Below, piece after piece: positions 1 to 7,249 of a DNA stretch of 32,785 nucleotides. The stretch comes from DASXRA01 sp036506155. GTDB lineage: Bacteria; Actinomycetota; Actinomycetes; Mycobacteriales; Jatrophihabitantaceae. Within the stretch, counting starts at the first letter, position 1; each line of letters opens with the position of its first letter. The position numbers and the translations under genes are program-made. A model generated the notes under the pieces. It worked only from the letters and a program-made list of their open reading frames with translations. It was not told the DNA's origin and ran no database searches. The stretch is taken from positions 1 through 32,785 of the forward strand of contig DASXSF010000024.1 in NCBI GenBank assembly GCA_036506155.1. The letters run 5' to 3'.

Positions 1-129
1 CGCGACAGCTACCAGGACTCCATCCTGCCCAGCGGGTACCCCGTCGGCACACCCGAAGAAGCACTCGACTGCGCCTGCGGCCTCTACCTCAACGACCCAA
101 CCGCATGGGCCGAACCCCCGACGAACTAA
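1..129 (+). CDS. C-terminal end of an unrecognised protein (5' partial)
   Basis: Frame 1 is open from the window edge to a TAA at 127-129 and encodes 42 residues, ending in WAEPPTN. The stretch contains an acidic segment and a Cys-Ala-Cys pair (ALDCACGLYLNDPTAW). I do not recognise the family from this tail alone. It runs towards the minus-strand SnoaL stump and sigma operon, so the two are convergent. The rest of the gene lies outside the window. Confidence 0.5.
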   Translation, partial: RDSYQDSILPSGYPVGTPEEALDCACGLYLNDPTAWAEPPTN

Positions 130-362
130 CGGGCGTGACCAGTAGTTCGACACGGTTCGCATTGCTCCGGGCAGCAGCAACTCAATGACGCCGCGATACG
201 CGCACTGGCACGTAGAGCCGGCAGTGAGCGCGGGGGAACCGCCGATCAAGGTTCTGACGGCTCCCGGCTTCCACGGTGTAGTGACCGGTACGCATGGCAT
301 CGGGGTCAGCACGCCGAGCGCCGCACTGGTCGCAGCCGCCACGCTGAGGGCGGGGCGCGCTC
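130..362. other. Gene-free stretch next to a truncated gene
   Basis: I see no convincing coding sequence or RNA gene in these 233 bases. The stretch sits where the rest of the SnoaL-like gene (start at 434, minus) should continue, so it may be the replacement sequence left by a deletion or insertion. Confidence 0.4.
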
Positions 363-434
363 CTACGGCCGGTTGATGGCGTCGTGAAAGCGTGCGAACG
401 TCGCTTTGTTGCTGGCAATCTGGGCTGCTGACAT
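363..434 (-). pseudogene. 5' stump of a SnoaL-like ester cyclase gene
   Basis: On the minus strand a strong Shine-Dalgarno (GGAGG, 4 nt before the ATG at 432-434) starts a peptide containing ASNKATFARFHDAIN. This is the usual opening of SnoaL-like polyketide-cyclase/ester-cyclase proteins, which are normally about 130-150 residues long. Here it stops at a TAG after 23 residues, and I could not find the rest of the fold in any frame downstream. It lies 78 nt after the ECF42 sigma gene in the same direction, so it was probably the third gene of that operon. Family recognition rests on a short match. Confidence 0.45.
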
Positions 435-512
435 GAGTCCTCCTTGAAAGCACGCGGAGTTGTCGCTCATATTCAGGCGACGTATGAGCGCGCGCCCAGG
501 GGACAAAGAGGG

Positions 513-1676
513 TCAGAGCTGTTCGAGGCGCCGAGTGAGGAATCGCCGCTCGGGGATGGCGGTGGCCAGGTCGAGGGCGCGGCGGTAAGCCGCTCGGGCC
601 TCGTTGTGGCGACCCAGGCGTCGTAGTAGCTCGGCGCGGGTGGAGTGGTAATAGAGATAGTTGGAAAGGTCGAGTTGGTCGATCGTCTGTAGGGCGGTGG
701 CGGGGTCGCCGGCTTGGGCGACCGCGACGGCATGGTTGAGCTCGACAATGGGGGAGCCGGTGAGTTCGACCAGTCGGCGATACATCTGCGCGATCTGCGG
801 CCAGTTGATGGGTTGGCGTGTCTGCAACGAGGCGATCGCTGCCTGGGTGACGTACGGCCCGCGTCCCCCGAGCGCGATCGCCCGGTCGAGCGCTGCCCGT
901 CCTGCTGCAATCTGGTCCGAGTCCCACAGCGAGCGGTCTTGATCGTCGAGTAGCACGAGATCCTCGCCCTCGAACCGGGCCCGCCGGCGCGCGTGGTGGA
1001 TCATCATCAGTGCGAGTAGCCCATGCGCTTCGGGCTGGTCCGGCATGAGCGCGGCCAGCAGCTGGCCGAGGCGGATGGCTTCGGCGCCCAGGTCGACCCG
1101 GCCGCTGTAACCCTCGTTGTAGATCAAGTAGATGACGGCCAGCACCGCGTCGAGGCGGTCGGGCAGCAGGCGCGCGTCGGGAACCGCGAACGGGATCCCG
1201 GTCGCCTTGATCTTGGCCTTGGCGCGCGACAGACGCCGCTTCATGGTCTGTTCGGAGACCAGGAACGCGCGCGCAATCTCGACGGTGGCGAGGCCACCGA
1301 GGGCGCGCAGGGTGAGCGCGACCTGCCCGTCCAGCGGCAGCGCCGGGTGGCAGCAGGTGAAGATCAGCTCAAGCCGTTCGTCCTTGATCACGGTGTCGTC
1401 GTATTCGTCCACGGTGGCCTCCGGCACCGGCAGCAGATGGATCTTGTCGGCCAGGGTGCGCTCCCGGCGGATGCGGTCGATCGCGCGGTTGCGGGCCGTC
1501 GTGACCAGCCAGGCACCCGGGTTGTCCGGCATACCCGATGCGGGCCAGCGCGCCGCCGCGATCGCGAACGCCTCCTGCGCGGCTTCCTCGGCCTTGTCGA
1601 AATCACCGAGGAACCCGACCAGGGAGGCCAGCACCCGGCCCCACTCGTCGCGGAAGACCTCCTCCAGTGGGCTCAG
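513..1676 (-). CDS. ECF42-type RNA polymerase sigma factor (with DUF6596 and TPR-like C-terminus), copy 1
   Basis: A sigma-70 family ECF factor that would direct core RNA polymerase to a small regulon. Region 2 lies near residues 10-80 (LVGFLGDFDKAEEAAQEAF, then NPGAWLVTTARNRAIDRIRRE) and region 4 near 115-165 (GLATVEIARAFLVSEQTMKRRLSRAK). The long C-terminal extension (YNEGY, ALMMIHHARRRAR, LLDDQDRSLWD) is the hallmark of the ECF42 group and ends in TPR-like helices. I place the start at CTG 1676, which overlaps the TGA of the upstream DGPF gene as CTGA. The first canonical start (GTG 1634) would remove LEEVFRDEWGR, conserved in region 2. The other copy in this window has a GTGA overlap at the same place. 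No anti-sigma gene is present; the extension is thought to control activity in this group. Confidence 0.9.
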   Translation of the reverse strand: MSPLEEVFRDEWGRVLASLVGFLGDFDKAEEAAQEAFAIAAARWPASGMPDNPGAWLVTTARNRAIDRIRRERTLADKIHLLPVPEATVDEYDDTVIKDERLELIFTCCHPALPLDGQVALTLRALGGLATVEIARAFLVSEQTMKRRLSRAKAKIKATGIPFAVPDARLLPDRLDAVLAVIYLIYNEGYSGRVDLGAEAIRLGQLLAALMPDQPEAHGLLALMMIHHARRRARFEGEDLVLLDDQDRSLWDSDQIAAGRAALDRAIALGGRGPYVTQAAIASLQTRQPINWPQIAQMYRRLVELTGSPIVELNHAVAVAQAGDPATALQTIDQLDLSNYLYYHSTRAELLRRLGRHNEARAAYRRALDLATAIPERRFLTRRLEQL

Positions 1677-2014
1677 CGCGCCACCACCGGCCTGACCTCG
1701 ACGACACCGCCGAACCGGGCAGCCGGGATGCGCGCGGCCAGCTCGATCGCCTCATCCAGATTCGCCGCATCCATGAGGAAGACCCCGCCCAGCACCTCCT
1801 TGCTGTCGGCGAACGGGCCGTCGGTCACCAACGTCCGGCCACCGGCCACCCGTACGCAGGTCGCGGTCTCCACCGGCTGCAGCTGCGCCGCGTCAACGCA
1901 GCGGGCATCGTCGGCCAAGGCGGCGAACTCGGCATAGACCGCCTCCCGCTCCGCATCCGAAAGCGCCTCGACGTAGCCGGGCTCGGCGTAGATCAACAGC
2001 GCGTACTGCATCAC
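1673..2014 (-). CDS. DGPF/YCII-related protein, partner of the ECF42 sigma factor (copy 1)
   Basis: A 113-residue protein of the YCII-related (DGPF) family, with the signature TDGPFADSKEVLGG near residues 60-75 and an N-terminal MMQYALLIYAEPGY strand. These are dimeric alpha-beta barrel proteins; genes of this family are typically linked to ECF42 sigma factors, and their biochemical role is not established. The ATG at 2014 is preceded by GGAGG. The gene overlaps the sigma gene start by 4 bases, so translation is probably coupled. A candidate ECF42 promoter lies about 30 bases upstream, which suggests the sigma factor drives its own operon. Confidence 0.9.
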   Translation of the reverse strand: MMQYALLIYAEPGYVEALSDAEREAVYAEFAALADDARCVDAAQLQPVETATCVRVAGGRTLVTDGPFADSKEVLGGVFLMDAANLDEAIELAARIPAARFGGVVEVRPVVAR

Positions 2015-2043
2015 AACCTCCGGGGCAATCGGCTCTCATTGGC

Positions 2044-2072
2044 ACGACGAACAAGCGACGGCGCAGGGGACA
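2044..2072 (-). promoter_or_regulatory. Candidate ECF42-dependent promoter of DGPF-sigma operon 1
   Basis: Reading the minus strand, TGTCCC (2072-2067) is followed by 17 bases ending in TGTT and then CGTCGT (2049-2044). The same spacing and the shared TGTC / TGTT-CGT core occur at 6125-6153 and 6843-6871, and the two boxes with the same spacing at 19110-19138. The predicted transcription start is near 2037, about 23 nt before the ATG. The -35 box departs from the other three (CC in place of GG or GA). Confidence 0.55.
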
Positions 2073-2663
2073 CCACCGGCACAACGACTCCGGACAGGCG
2101 CGACGCTAGTCGCCGACCCGGATACCGGTGTACGCGCGGCCCCGCACTTCCATGCGCCCAAAGACGACTTCGCGGCCACGCCGAACGACGGGCTGCCCGT
2201 CGCTTGTTGCCCGCGAACCCGCCAGCGGTTCGCTGCGTAGGCTGCCAGAGACTCGAACCCTGGTGTGTACCTCTCAGCCTGACCGTCGTGGCCCGAATCC
2301 AACGGGCACTGCCGCTAAGTGATCCTGCCAGTCGCCCTGACAGGATCGGGTAGCACGACTCGGGCCCGCGATGATTGGGGCGACCAACCATCGTCTAACC
2401 CTGTGGCCGCCAGGGATTCGAACCCTGAGGTACGCCGTTCGGCCGTTGCAGAACATAGAACGCTCAGACGCTCGTTCTGATACCTGCGTATCACCAACTT
2501 CTCAGGCAACACTAGGGGTTTGCTGTCCACGAGTTGTGCCTCAGGCGTGCTTCGGTCGTGCTGCCAGCGGCCCCGTTGACGGGGCGAGTGGCGTCCGGCC
2601 GCAGCGACCGGCTCGTCGTATACGGGCTCTGGTTCGTGTCGGTGTGAGCCTCTCTCGTGATCG
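2073..2663. other. Gene-free intergenic region with hairpins and tRNA T-arm-like motifs
   Basis: I find no supportable gene here. On the minus strand there is a GCCCG / CGGGC hairpin with a 7-base loop TTGGATT (2307-2291), which has the shape of an anticodon arm. After about 28 bases comes a CAGGG / CTCTG arm around TTCGAGT (2242-2262), which has the shape of a T arm. A second T-arm-like element, CAGGG / CCCTG around TTCGAAT, lies at 2411-2427. A separate stem GATCCTG / CAGGATC spans 2321-2347. Acceptor and D arms could not be matched, so I do not call a tRNA. A decayed tRNA-Ser-like gene or an old attachment site is possible. Confidence 0.35.
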
Positions 2664-3173
2664 CTAGGCGGCGCCCTCGACATCGCATGGATTCTCGTCG
2701 GTGCGTGGCGGGCGGCGCGAAGTTGGGGCCAACGGGGCGGCCGGCGGGTACCACGCCGCTGCTGGTCGGTGTGGGTGTCGCTGTGGGATGGGGCTGGCTT
2801 TGCGGGGACGGCCCCGTGGCCGCTTGTGCGTGACGATCTCGCCCTTGTCCAGGATCTGGCCGCCCCAGACACCGGTCGGCTCACGGCGCTCGATGGCGCC
2901 GGTCAGACAGGCCGGCTGTGCCGGGCAGTCCTGACACAGCACTTTCGCGCGTTCCAGGTCGTCCGGAGCGTCGGCGAACCAAAGGTCGGGATCATGTACC
3001 TGGCACGGCAGCTCAGCGCGGGTATGCGTGCCGCTGGGAACGGGCAAACCAGTGCCGCGGCGAGGCGACCTGCCGAGCGCGGAACGGTCGGCCCCTGCCG
3101 CCAAGAGGGTCGCCTCGGTGTCGAAACGCCCTGCCGACGGCACCCGGCGTTCCTGGTCGGGGACAGTGTTCAT
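2664..3173 (-). CDS. WhiB7-like iron-sulfur transcriptional regulator with AT-hook
   Basis: The Wbl domain has four cysteines (C57, C80, C83, C89, in PCQVHDPDLWFAD and LCQDCPAQPAC) for a [4Fe-4S] cluster, and the GVWGG turn (101-105) that contacts sigma region 4. An AT-hook, RPRGRPRK (118-125), follows and is diagnostic of the WhiB7 subgroup, which activates intrinsic antibiotic-resistance genes. At 169 residues it is long for the family (about 90-120). There is a non-conserved N-terminal stretch of about 50 residues and a Pro/Arg-rich tail of about 44 residues after the AT-hook. I chose ATG 3173, with a GGAG about 8 nt upstream. The longer open frame would run into the neighbouring gene. Only 41 nt separate it from that gene, so the long uORF-bearing leader typical of whiB7 is absent. 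Confidence 0.85.
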   Translation of the reverse strand: MNTVPDQERRVPSAGRFDTEATLLAAGADRSALGRSPRRGTGLPVPSGTHTRAELPCQVHDPDLWFADAPDDLERAKVLCQDCPAQPACLTGAIERREPTGVWGGQILDKGEIVTHKRPRGRPRKASPIPQRHPHRPAAAWYPPAAPLAPTSRRPPRTDENPCDVEGAA

Positions 3174-3214
3174 ACGTAACGCTCCGCGCTCAGTCGAGGA
3201 CATCGGTTGGCTGG

Positions 3215-3691
3215 TCAGGTCAGCGGCCAGGGCCGGGCTGTGGCGCCGAGTCGGGTCCACGCATTGATCACGGTGATCACCCAGATCAGCTCGGCAAGTT
3301 CGCGCTCGGAGTAGTGCGCGGCGGCGCGGTCGATGATCTCGTCCGAGACGGGGTGGTCAGCCAGCCGGGTCATTGCCTCGGAGAGTTCGAGCGCGGCGCG
3401 CTCGCGGGCCGTGAAGAACGGCGTCTCGCGCCAGACCGGGAGTGCGAGGACACGGCGCTCGGTCTCGCCCGCGGCAAGCGCGTCGCGGCCGTGCATGTCC
3501 ACGCAGTAGGCGCAACCGTTGATCTGCGCAGCCCGCAGCCGGACCAGATCGAGAAGTCCGCGCTCGAGATGCGTCTTGCGCACCGCATCGTCGAGGGCCG
3601 TCAAGGCCCGGCTGGCGGCCGGTACGAGCCTTTCCACCGGGAGCCGGGTCGGCGGGACGACGATGTCCTCTGACGTGGAACCGACTGACAT
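3215..3691 (-). CDS. AhpD-like / carboxymuconolactone decarboxylase family protein
   Basis: A 158-residue alkylhydroperoxidase-type protein. The AhpD core carries the CxxC plus histidine motif (NGCAYCVDMH), the redox-active site of AhpD-like enzymes, followed by the helical pattern ETERRVLALPVW and FTARERAALELSEAMTRLADHPVSDE. The C-terminus has the usual HYSERELAELIWVITVINAWTRLG. The start is ATG 3691, giving MSVGSTSEDIVV. It is divergent from a MocR-type regulator across 47 bp, a frequent pairing in actinobacteria that suggests control by that regulator. The WhiB-like gene follows 41 bp downstream and may be cotranscribed. The substrate is unknown. Confidence 0.88.
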   Translation of the reverse strand: MSVGSTSEDIVVPPTRLPVERLVPAASRALTALDDAVRKTHLERGLLDLVRLRAAQINGCAYCVDMHGRDALAAGETERRVLALPVWRETPFFTARERAALELSEAMTRLADHPVSDEIIDRAAAHYSERELAELIWVITVINAWTRLGATARPWPLT

Positions 3692-3738
3692 ACCAGCCAC
3701 GCTAAGTCGCCCCTGGGTCAGCGGTAAGGTCCAGTTCC
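3692..3738. promoter_or_regulatory. Divergent promoter region between the AhpD-like and MocR genes
   Basis: This 47-bp gap must contain the start signals of both divergent genes, and probably the operator of the MocR regulator. I see no obvious long palindrome or consensus -10 element, so the assignment rests on gene arrangement. Confidence 0.4.
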
Positions 3739-5133
3739 GTGGCCAATTCCTGGGCCAGTGGCGGGCTCGATCTGCACGTGGACACGACCGGCTCGCGACG
3801 GCGCGCCAGTCTCGAGGAGGGTCTTCGCGCCGCGATCCAAAGCCGCCGACTGGCCGCGGGCACGATGCTGCCGTCGTCGCGAGTACTAGCACAGGACCTC
3901 GGCCTCTCCAGGGGGACAGTCGCGGCCGCCTACGACCAACTTGCCGCGGAGGGCTACCTGATCACTCGGCAGCGAGCGGGCACCGAGGTGGCCGACCTCG
4001 GACCACCCGCCAAGCCTGCCGAGGCCCGCCGCAAGGCGACGACAACGCGACTCGACCTTCAGCCGGGCACGCCGGACGTTACGTCCTTCCCCGTCGCCGA
4101 GTGGCTGCGATCCGCTCGCCGCGCCTTGGGCCAGGCCCCAGCGAGCGCGTACGGCTACGGCGACATGCGCGGCCGCTTCGAACTGCGCAGCGCCCTCGCC
4201 GACTATCTGGGCCGCACCCGCGGCGTTGAGGCCCGACCCAGCCAGATCGTGATCACCGCCGGGACCACCCAGGCGCTGTCGCTGCTGTGCGGGGCACTTG
4301 GCCGGGCGGGCAACAGCACGATCGCCATGGAGAACCCCGGATTCAACTTCCACCGGGACGTGGCGCGGCACGCCGGGCTACGCGTCACCGCGATGCCGGT
4401 CGACGTGCACGGCACCGACCCGAACGGCCTCCGCGAGGCCGCAGCCGCGGTCGTCACGCCGGCCCACCAGTACCCGACCGGCGTCACGATGCATCCCTCC
4501 CGTCGCCAGGCGTTCACCTCGTGGGCCCGCACGACCGGCGGGCTCATCATCGAAGACGACTACGACGGCGAGTTCCGCTACGACCGCCAGCCGATCGGTG
4601 CCCTGCAGGGCACAGCCGCCGACCACGTCGTCTACATCGGAACCGCATCCAAGACACTCGGGCCCGGACTGCGGCTGGGCTGGATGGTGTTGCCACCGCG
4701 GCTCATCGCGTCAGTCGTCACGGCGAAGCAGAACGCCGATATGGGTACCGACACCATCGCGCAACTGACCCTCGCCGAATTCATCAACAGCCACGGTTAC
4801 GACCGGCACATCCGCACCATGCGGATGCGATACCGCCGCCGCCGCGACCTGCTGATCACCGCCCTCGAACAGATCCATCCACACCTGATCATCGGCATTC
4901 CGGCCGGACTCCAGACGCTCATCCGGCTACCCACGTCAGGGCCGACCGAGGATGAACTTGTGGCGCTGGCCGCCGCCGAGGGCCTTGCCCTCGAGGGCCT
5001 CGGCCCGCACTGGCACCGGCGACACCCCGATCGGCAAGGCCTGATCATCGGATTCTGCAGGCCCTCCGAACGGGCCTACCCCGCCGCCGTGGCCCTGCTC
5101 GCACGGGTGCTTCAGCGCGCGCTCCGTCAATAG
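3739..5133 (+). CDS. MocR-family regulator (GntR winged helix fused to a PLP aminotransferase-like domain)
   Basis: 464 residues. Residues 12-80 form a GntR-type winged helix (LEEGLRAAIQSRRLAAGTMLPSSRVLAQDLGLSRGTVAAAYDQLAAEGYL). Residues 100-460 match fold-type-I aminotransferases, with the PLP-binding IIEDDYDGEFRYD and the Schiff-base lysine K305 in GTASKTLGPGLRLGW. MocR proteins sense PLP or amino-compound ligands through this domain. The start is GTG 3739. It faces the AhpD-like gene, its likely target. The domain set looks complete and there is no sign of damage. Confidence 0.92.
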   Translation: MANSWASGGLDLHVDTTGSRRRASLEEGLRAAIQSRRLAAGTMLPSSRVLAQDLGLSRGTVAAAYDQLAAEGYLITRQRAGTEVADLGPPAKPAEARRKATTTRLDLQPGTPDVTSFPVAEWLRSARRALGQAPASAYGYGDMRGRFELRSALADYLGRTRGVEARPSQIVITAGTTQALSLLCGALGRAGNSTIAMENPGFNFHRDVARHAGLRVTAMPVDVHGTDPNGLREAAAAVVTPAHQYPTGVTMHPSRRQAFTSWARTTGGLIIEDDYDGEFRYDRQPIGALQGTAADHVVYIGTASKTLGPGLRLGWMVLPPRLIASVVTAKQNADMGTDTIAQLTLAEFINSHGYDRHIRTMRMRYRRRRDLLITALEQIHPHLIIGIPAGLQTLIRLPTSGPTEDELVALAAAEGLALEGLGPHWHRRHPDRQGLIIGFCRPSERAYPAAVALLARVLQRALRQ

Positions 5134-5414
5134 CGGCCTGCGATCCATGCGTGCGCGGTCAACGCCGCGTCACGGTCCTCAGCCGCACCGGCTCCCCGCT
5201 GAGCCGACGCGGGCAACGGCATGCCACCCGGACGCTTGCCGACGGGTTGGTGCAGTGTCGGCGGCTGCATCTTAGGCGCCGATCTGCGCGACCACATGGG
5301 CGCCGATGCGCTTGGCTCAACCGCGCGGATCGGACGCGATGTGACGCGGCGATTTGGTGTAGTAGCTCAACGGGTGGTGATGGGCTATCGCCGAACACCC
5401 GAGCGCGGACTGCG
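5134..5414. other. Gene-free stretch
   Basis: About 280 bases between the MocR gene and the frameshifted unknown gene. I see no gene, RNA or clear terminator. Confidence 0.4.
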
Positions 5415-5883
5415 CTATTTCAGCTTCGCGGAGAATTCGCCGATGATCTGATACCCGGTCACATGGCCCGGTTTACCTTGGGCGCCTGCTTGGTAGCTGG
5501 CCACGCTCTGGGTCAACGCATGTCGAACGATCTTGGCCAACTCCGACAGCCTGGCCCTGTGTTCTGCTTCCACCTTGGCCTTTGTCGCCGGAGTGGTCGG
5601 GGGGCATCCCGGTGTTGTACCGGTCAGGCAGCACAACACATCCAATCGTCGACTTGCCCTTGACACCGTTTCGCTGGATCTGGGCGTTCGATCCGTAGGT
5701 CATCGGGTTCTGACGGTCGATCCGCCAGCCGCCGGCATCGGGTACGACATGGCTCTTCTGGTCACCAAAAAGGTTAGTGACGTTCTGCAGCGTCACGTTC
5801 TTTATGACCGATTGGTAGCCGGCCGGTACCGGTGCTGGAATCGCGTCCATCGTGTCGGACCGGACCCTGATAGAAAGCGGCAT
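5415..5883 (-). pseudogene. Unrecognised protein gene, broken by a one-base insertion
   Basis: The minus strand reads from ATG 5883 (GGAGGGG about 8-10 nt upstream) into a coding-like sequence: MPLSIRVRSDTM, then GYQSVIKNVTLQNVTNLFGDQK. At 5599-5604 there is a run of six C on the minus strand. Removing one C joins ...YNTGMPP to TTPATKAKVEAEHRARLSELAKIVRHAL and continues to ...GEFSAKLK, giving 155 residues. As written, the frame is lost at the run and continues to a stop near 5473. I do not recognise the family. The N-terminal part has repeated Asn/Val-rich strands, and the C-terminal part is a charged helix. Confidence 0.55.
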
Positions 5884-6118
5884 AGCTGCATCCCCCTCCA
5901 GGTGCTCGCCGTTGGCCGCCGTAACCGTTGCGGCGTATTCGTGGTGTCGAGATTTTATCGCGATCTGAGGCTTTGGGCGGTGTCGGAAAGCGCGAACTCC
6001 GCCCGCTGCATATGGGCCGGTGTCCACCGGCAGTCAGGAACGGCAATGCGCGGAAGAAGCGTCCGCCGTCCCCTTGATCAAGATGCAGCCGAATACGCGT
6101 CGTCGAGAGAAATCCCGA

Positions 6119-6182
6119 AGGCGGTGTCGGATCGGGGCAGAGGTGTTCGTAGCGGGGGTGAGAGGCCACGCACGAAGGGCGC
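6119..6182 (+). repeat. Leader repeat, copy 1 (upstream of the RibD-like gene)
   Basis: Bases 6119-6153 are identical to 6837-6871 over 35 bases, and similarity continues with scattered mismatches to about 6182 (copy 2 to about 6900). The repeat contains the candidate ECF42 promoter plus the start of the untranslated leader. It looks like a duplicated promoter-leader cassette. Confidence 0.8.
6125..6153 (+). promoter_or_regulatory. Candidate ECF42-dependent promoter of the RibD-like gene
   Basis: TGTCGG (6125-6130), 17 bases, then CGTAGC (6148-6153). It is identical in both boxes and spacer to the site before the second DGPF-sigma operon. The predicted start of transcription is near 6160, about 45 nt before the coding region. 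Confidence 0.6.
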
Positions 6183-6204
6183 ACCGAAGGAGAAGGGAAC
6201 GGCG

Positions 6205-6815
6205 ATCACGAAACTGACGACCACCACGCAGGTCTCCGTCGACGGAGTCGTCCAGGGAAACGGCGGGCCGGATGAGAATCGCAGCGGCGGATTCGCGCGA
6301 GGCGGGTGGGCCAGGCCGCTGTTCGACAGCGAGGCCATGACGTTCGTCGACGAGGTGTACCAGCGCGCTGATGCGTTCCTGTTCGGCCGGCCGACCTACG
6401 AGCTTTTCGCCGGCTACTGGGGGTGAGGGACGATCTGGGTAACCCCATCGTCGGTGCATTGAACACAAAGCCCAAGTACGTCGCATCGAACACGCTTACC
6501 GAGCCGCGCTGGGCGGAGACGACCGTCCTGTCCGGTGACCTCGCGGCGGCCATCGGCCAGCTGAAGGCCGAGCCGGCGGGTGATGAGCTGCAGGTGCACG
6601 GCAGCGGCACCCTGACCCGATGGCTGCTCGAGAACGACCTCGTCGACGAGATGAATCTGCTCATCGTCCCGGTGGTCGTCGGCCAGGGCACGCGACTGTT
6701 CCCCGACACCGGTCCGGACATAGCGCTTGACCTGGTCGAATCGCGAGCCTTCCCTAAGGGCATAGCGCTCCAGGTCTACCGGCCGGCGGGGCGCCCGCAG
6801 TACGCAACCGACTGA
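6205..6815 (+). pseudogene. RibD C-terminal / dihydrofolate reductase family gene, frameshifted
   Basis: Two adjoining frames together make a complete protein of about 203 residues of the RibD_C (DHFR-like) family. The first half reads KLTTTTQVSVDGVVQGNGG, then FVDEVYQRADAFLFGRPTYELFAGYWG. The second reads NPIVGALNTKPKYVASNTL, DELQVHGSGTLTRWLLENDLVDEMNLL and GQGTRLFPDTGP. The frame breaks at the G run 6419-6423: five G are present, and six would restore it. The start is also abnormal, with ATC at 6205 where ATG is expected, 7 nt after a good AGGAGAAGGG ribosome site. Relatives reduce pyrimidine or pterin-like substrates with NAD(P)H. A candidate ECF42 promoter lies upstream. Either two lesions have occurred or the sequence has errors. 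Confidence 0.8.
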
Positions 6816-6836
6816 AGTCCTTGAAAGACGTCCGGG

Positions 6837-6900
6837 AGGCGGTGTCGGATCGGGGCAGAGGTGTTCGTAGCAGGAGTGAGCGGCCGCCTACGAGGGGCGC
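6837..6900 (+). repeat. Leader repeat, copy 2 (upstream of DGPF-sigma operon 2)
   Basis: Second copy of the promoter-leader repeat, identical to 6119-6153 in its first 35 bases and then diverging gradually. See the first copy for content. Confidence 0.8.
6843..6871 (+). promoter_or_regulatory. Candidate ECF42-dependent promoter of DGPF-sigma operon 2
   Basis: TGTCGG (6843-6848), 17 bases ending in TGTT, then CGTAGC (6866-6871). The predicted start of transcription is near 6878, giving a leader of about 48 nt before the ATG at 6926. It fits autoregulation of a sigma operon. Confidence 0.62.
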
Positions 6901-6925
6901 CCCGGAGCACAGGAGATGATCCGAC

Positions 6926-7249
6926 ATGCAGTACCTGGTTTCTGTAATCCATGACGCGTCCGACCTGGCCACCGCGGACGAGATGGCGGCCATCGACGCG
7001 TTCAACGACCGGCTCCAGGCCGAGGGCTACTGGGTCTTCGCCGGTGGTCTCGGGGCGCCCGACACGGCCACCGTCATCGACAACCGGCATGGGGAGGCGC
7101 TGTTCACCGACGGGCCCTTCCTGGAGTCGAAGGAGTACCTCGCCGGCTTCTGGATCCTCGAGGCGCCCGACCTCGACGTCGCGCTCAGGCTCGCCACCGA
7201 GGGGTCGAAGGCCTGCAACCGGAAGATCGAGGTGCGGCCGTTCCTGTGA
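6926..7249 (+). CDS. DGPF/YCII-related protein, partner of the ECF42 sigma factor (copy 2)
   Basis: 107 residues. It shares the DGPF signature (FTDGPFLESKEYLAGFWILEAPDLDVAL) and the MQYLVSVIHDA opening with the family, and ends in KIEVRPF as these proteins do. The ATG is preceded by AGGAG at a normal distance. Its TGA (7247-7249) overlaps the GTG of the sigma gene as GTGA, which suggests translational coupling. It is only moderately similar to copy 1 (2014-1673), so the two modules look like old paralogues rather than a recent duplication, even though their promoters share the same core. Confidence 0.92.
   Translation: MQYLVSVIHDASDLATADEMAAIDAFNDRLQAEGYWVFAGGLGAPDTATVIDNRHGEALFTDGPFLESKEYLAGFWILEAPDLDVALRLATEGSKACNRKIEVRPFL

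Noticed and set aside
1023..1937. Long open frame on the plus strand opposite the ECF42 sigma and DGPF genes
   Set aside because: It is a shadow of the minus-strand genes. The sigma factor motifs on the other strand are unambiguous.
2230..2480. A working tRNA gene
   Set aside because: Only anticodon-arm-like and T-arm-like shapes are present. No acceptor stem or D arm pairs, and position 37 is T, which is unusual.
5956..5980. A fifth ECF42 promoter at TGTCGA near 5950
   Set aside because: The -35-like TGTCGA is not followed by a CGT box at 17 bases, and no plus-strand gene starts nearby.
5533..6426. Long plus-strand frame running into the RibD-like gene
   Set aside because: Only its last part (from about 6205) matches a protein family. 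The earlier part is antisense to a coding-like minus-strand gene and has no family match.
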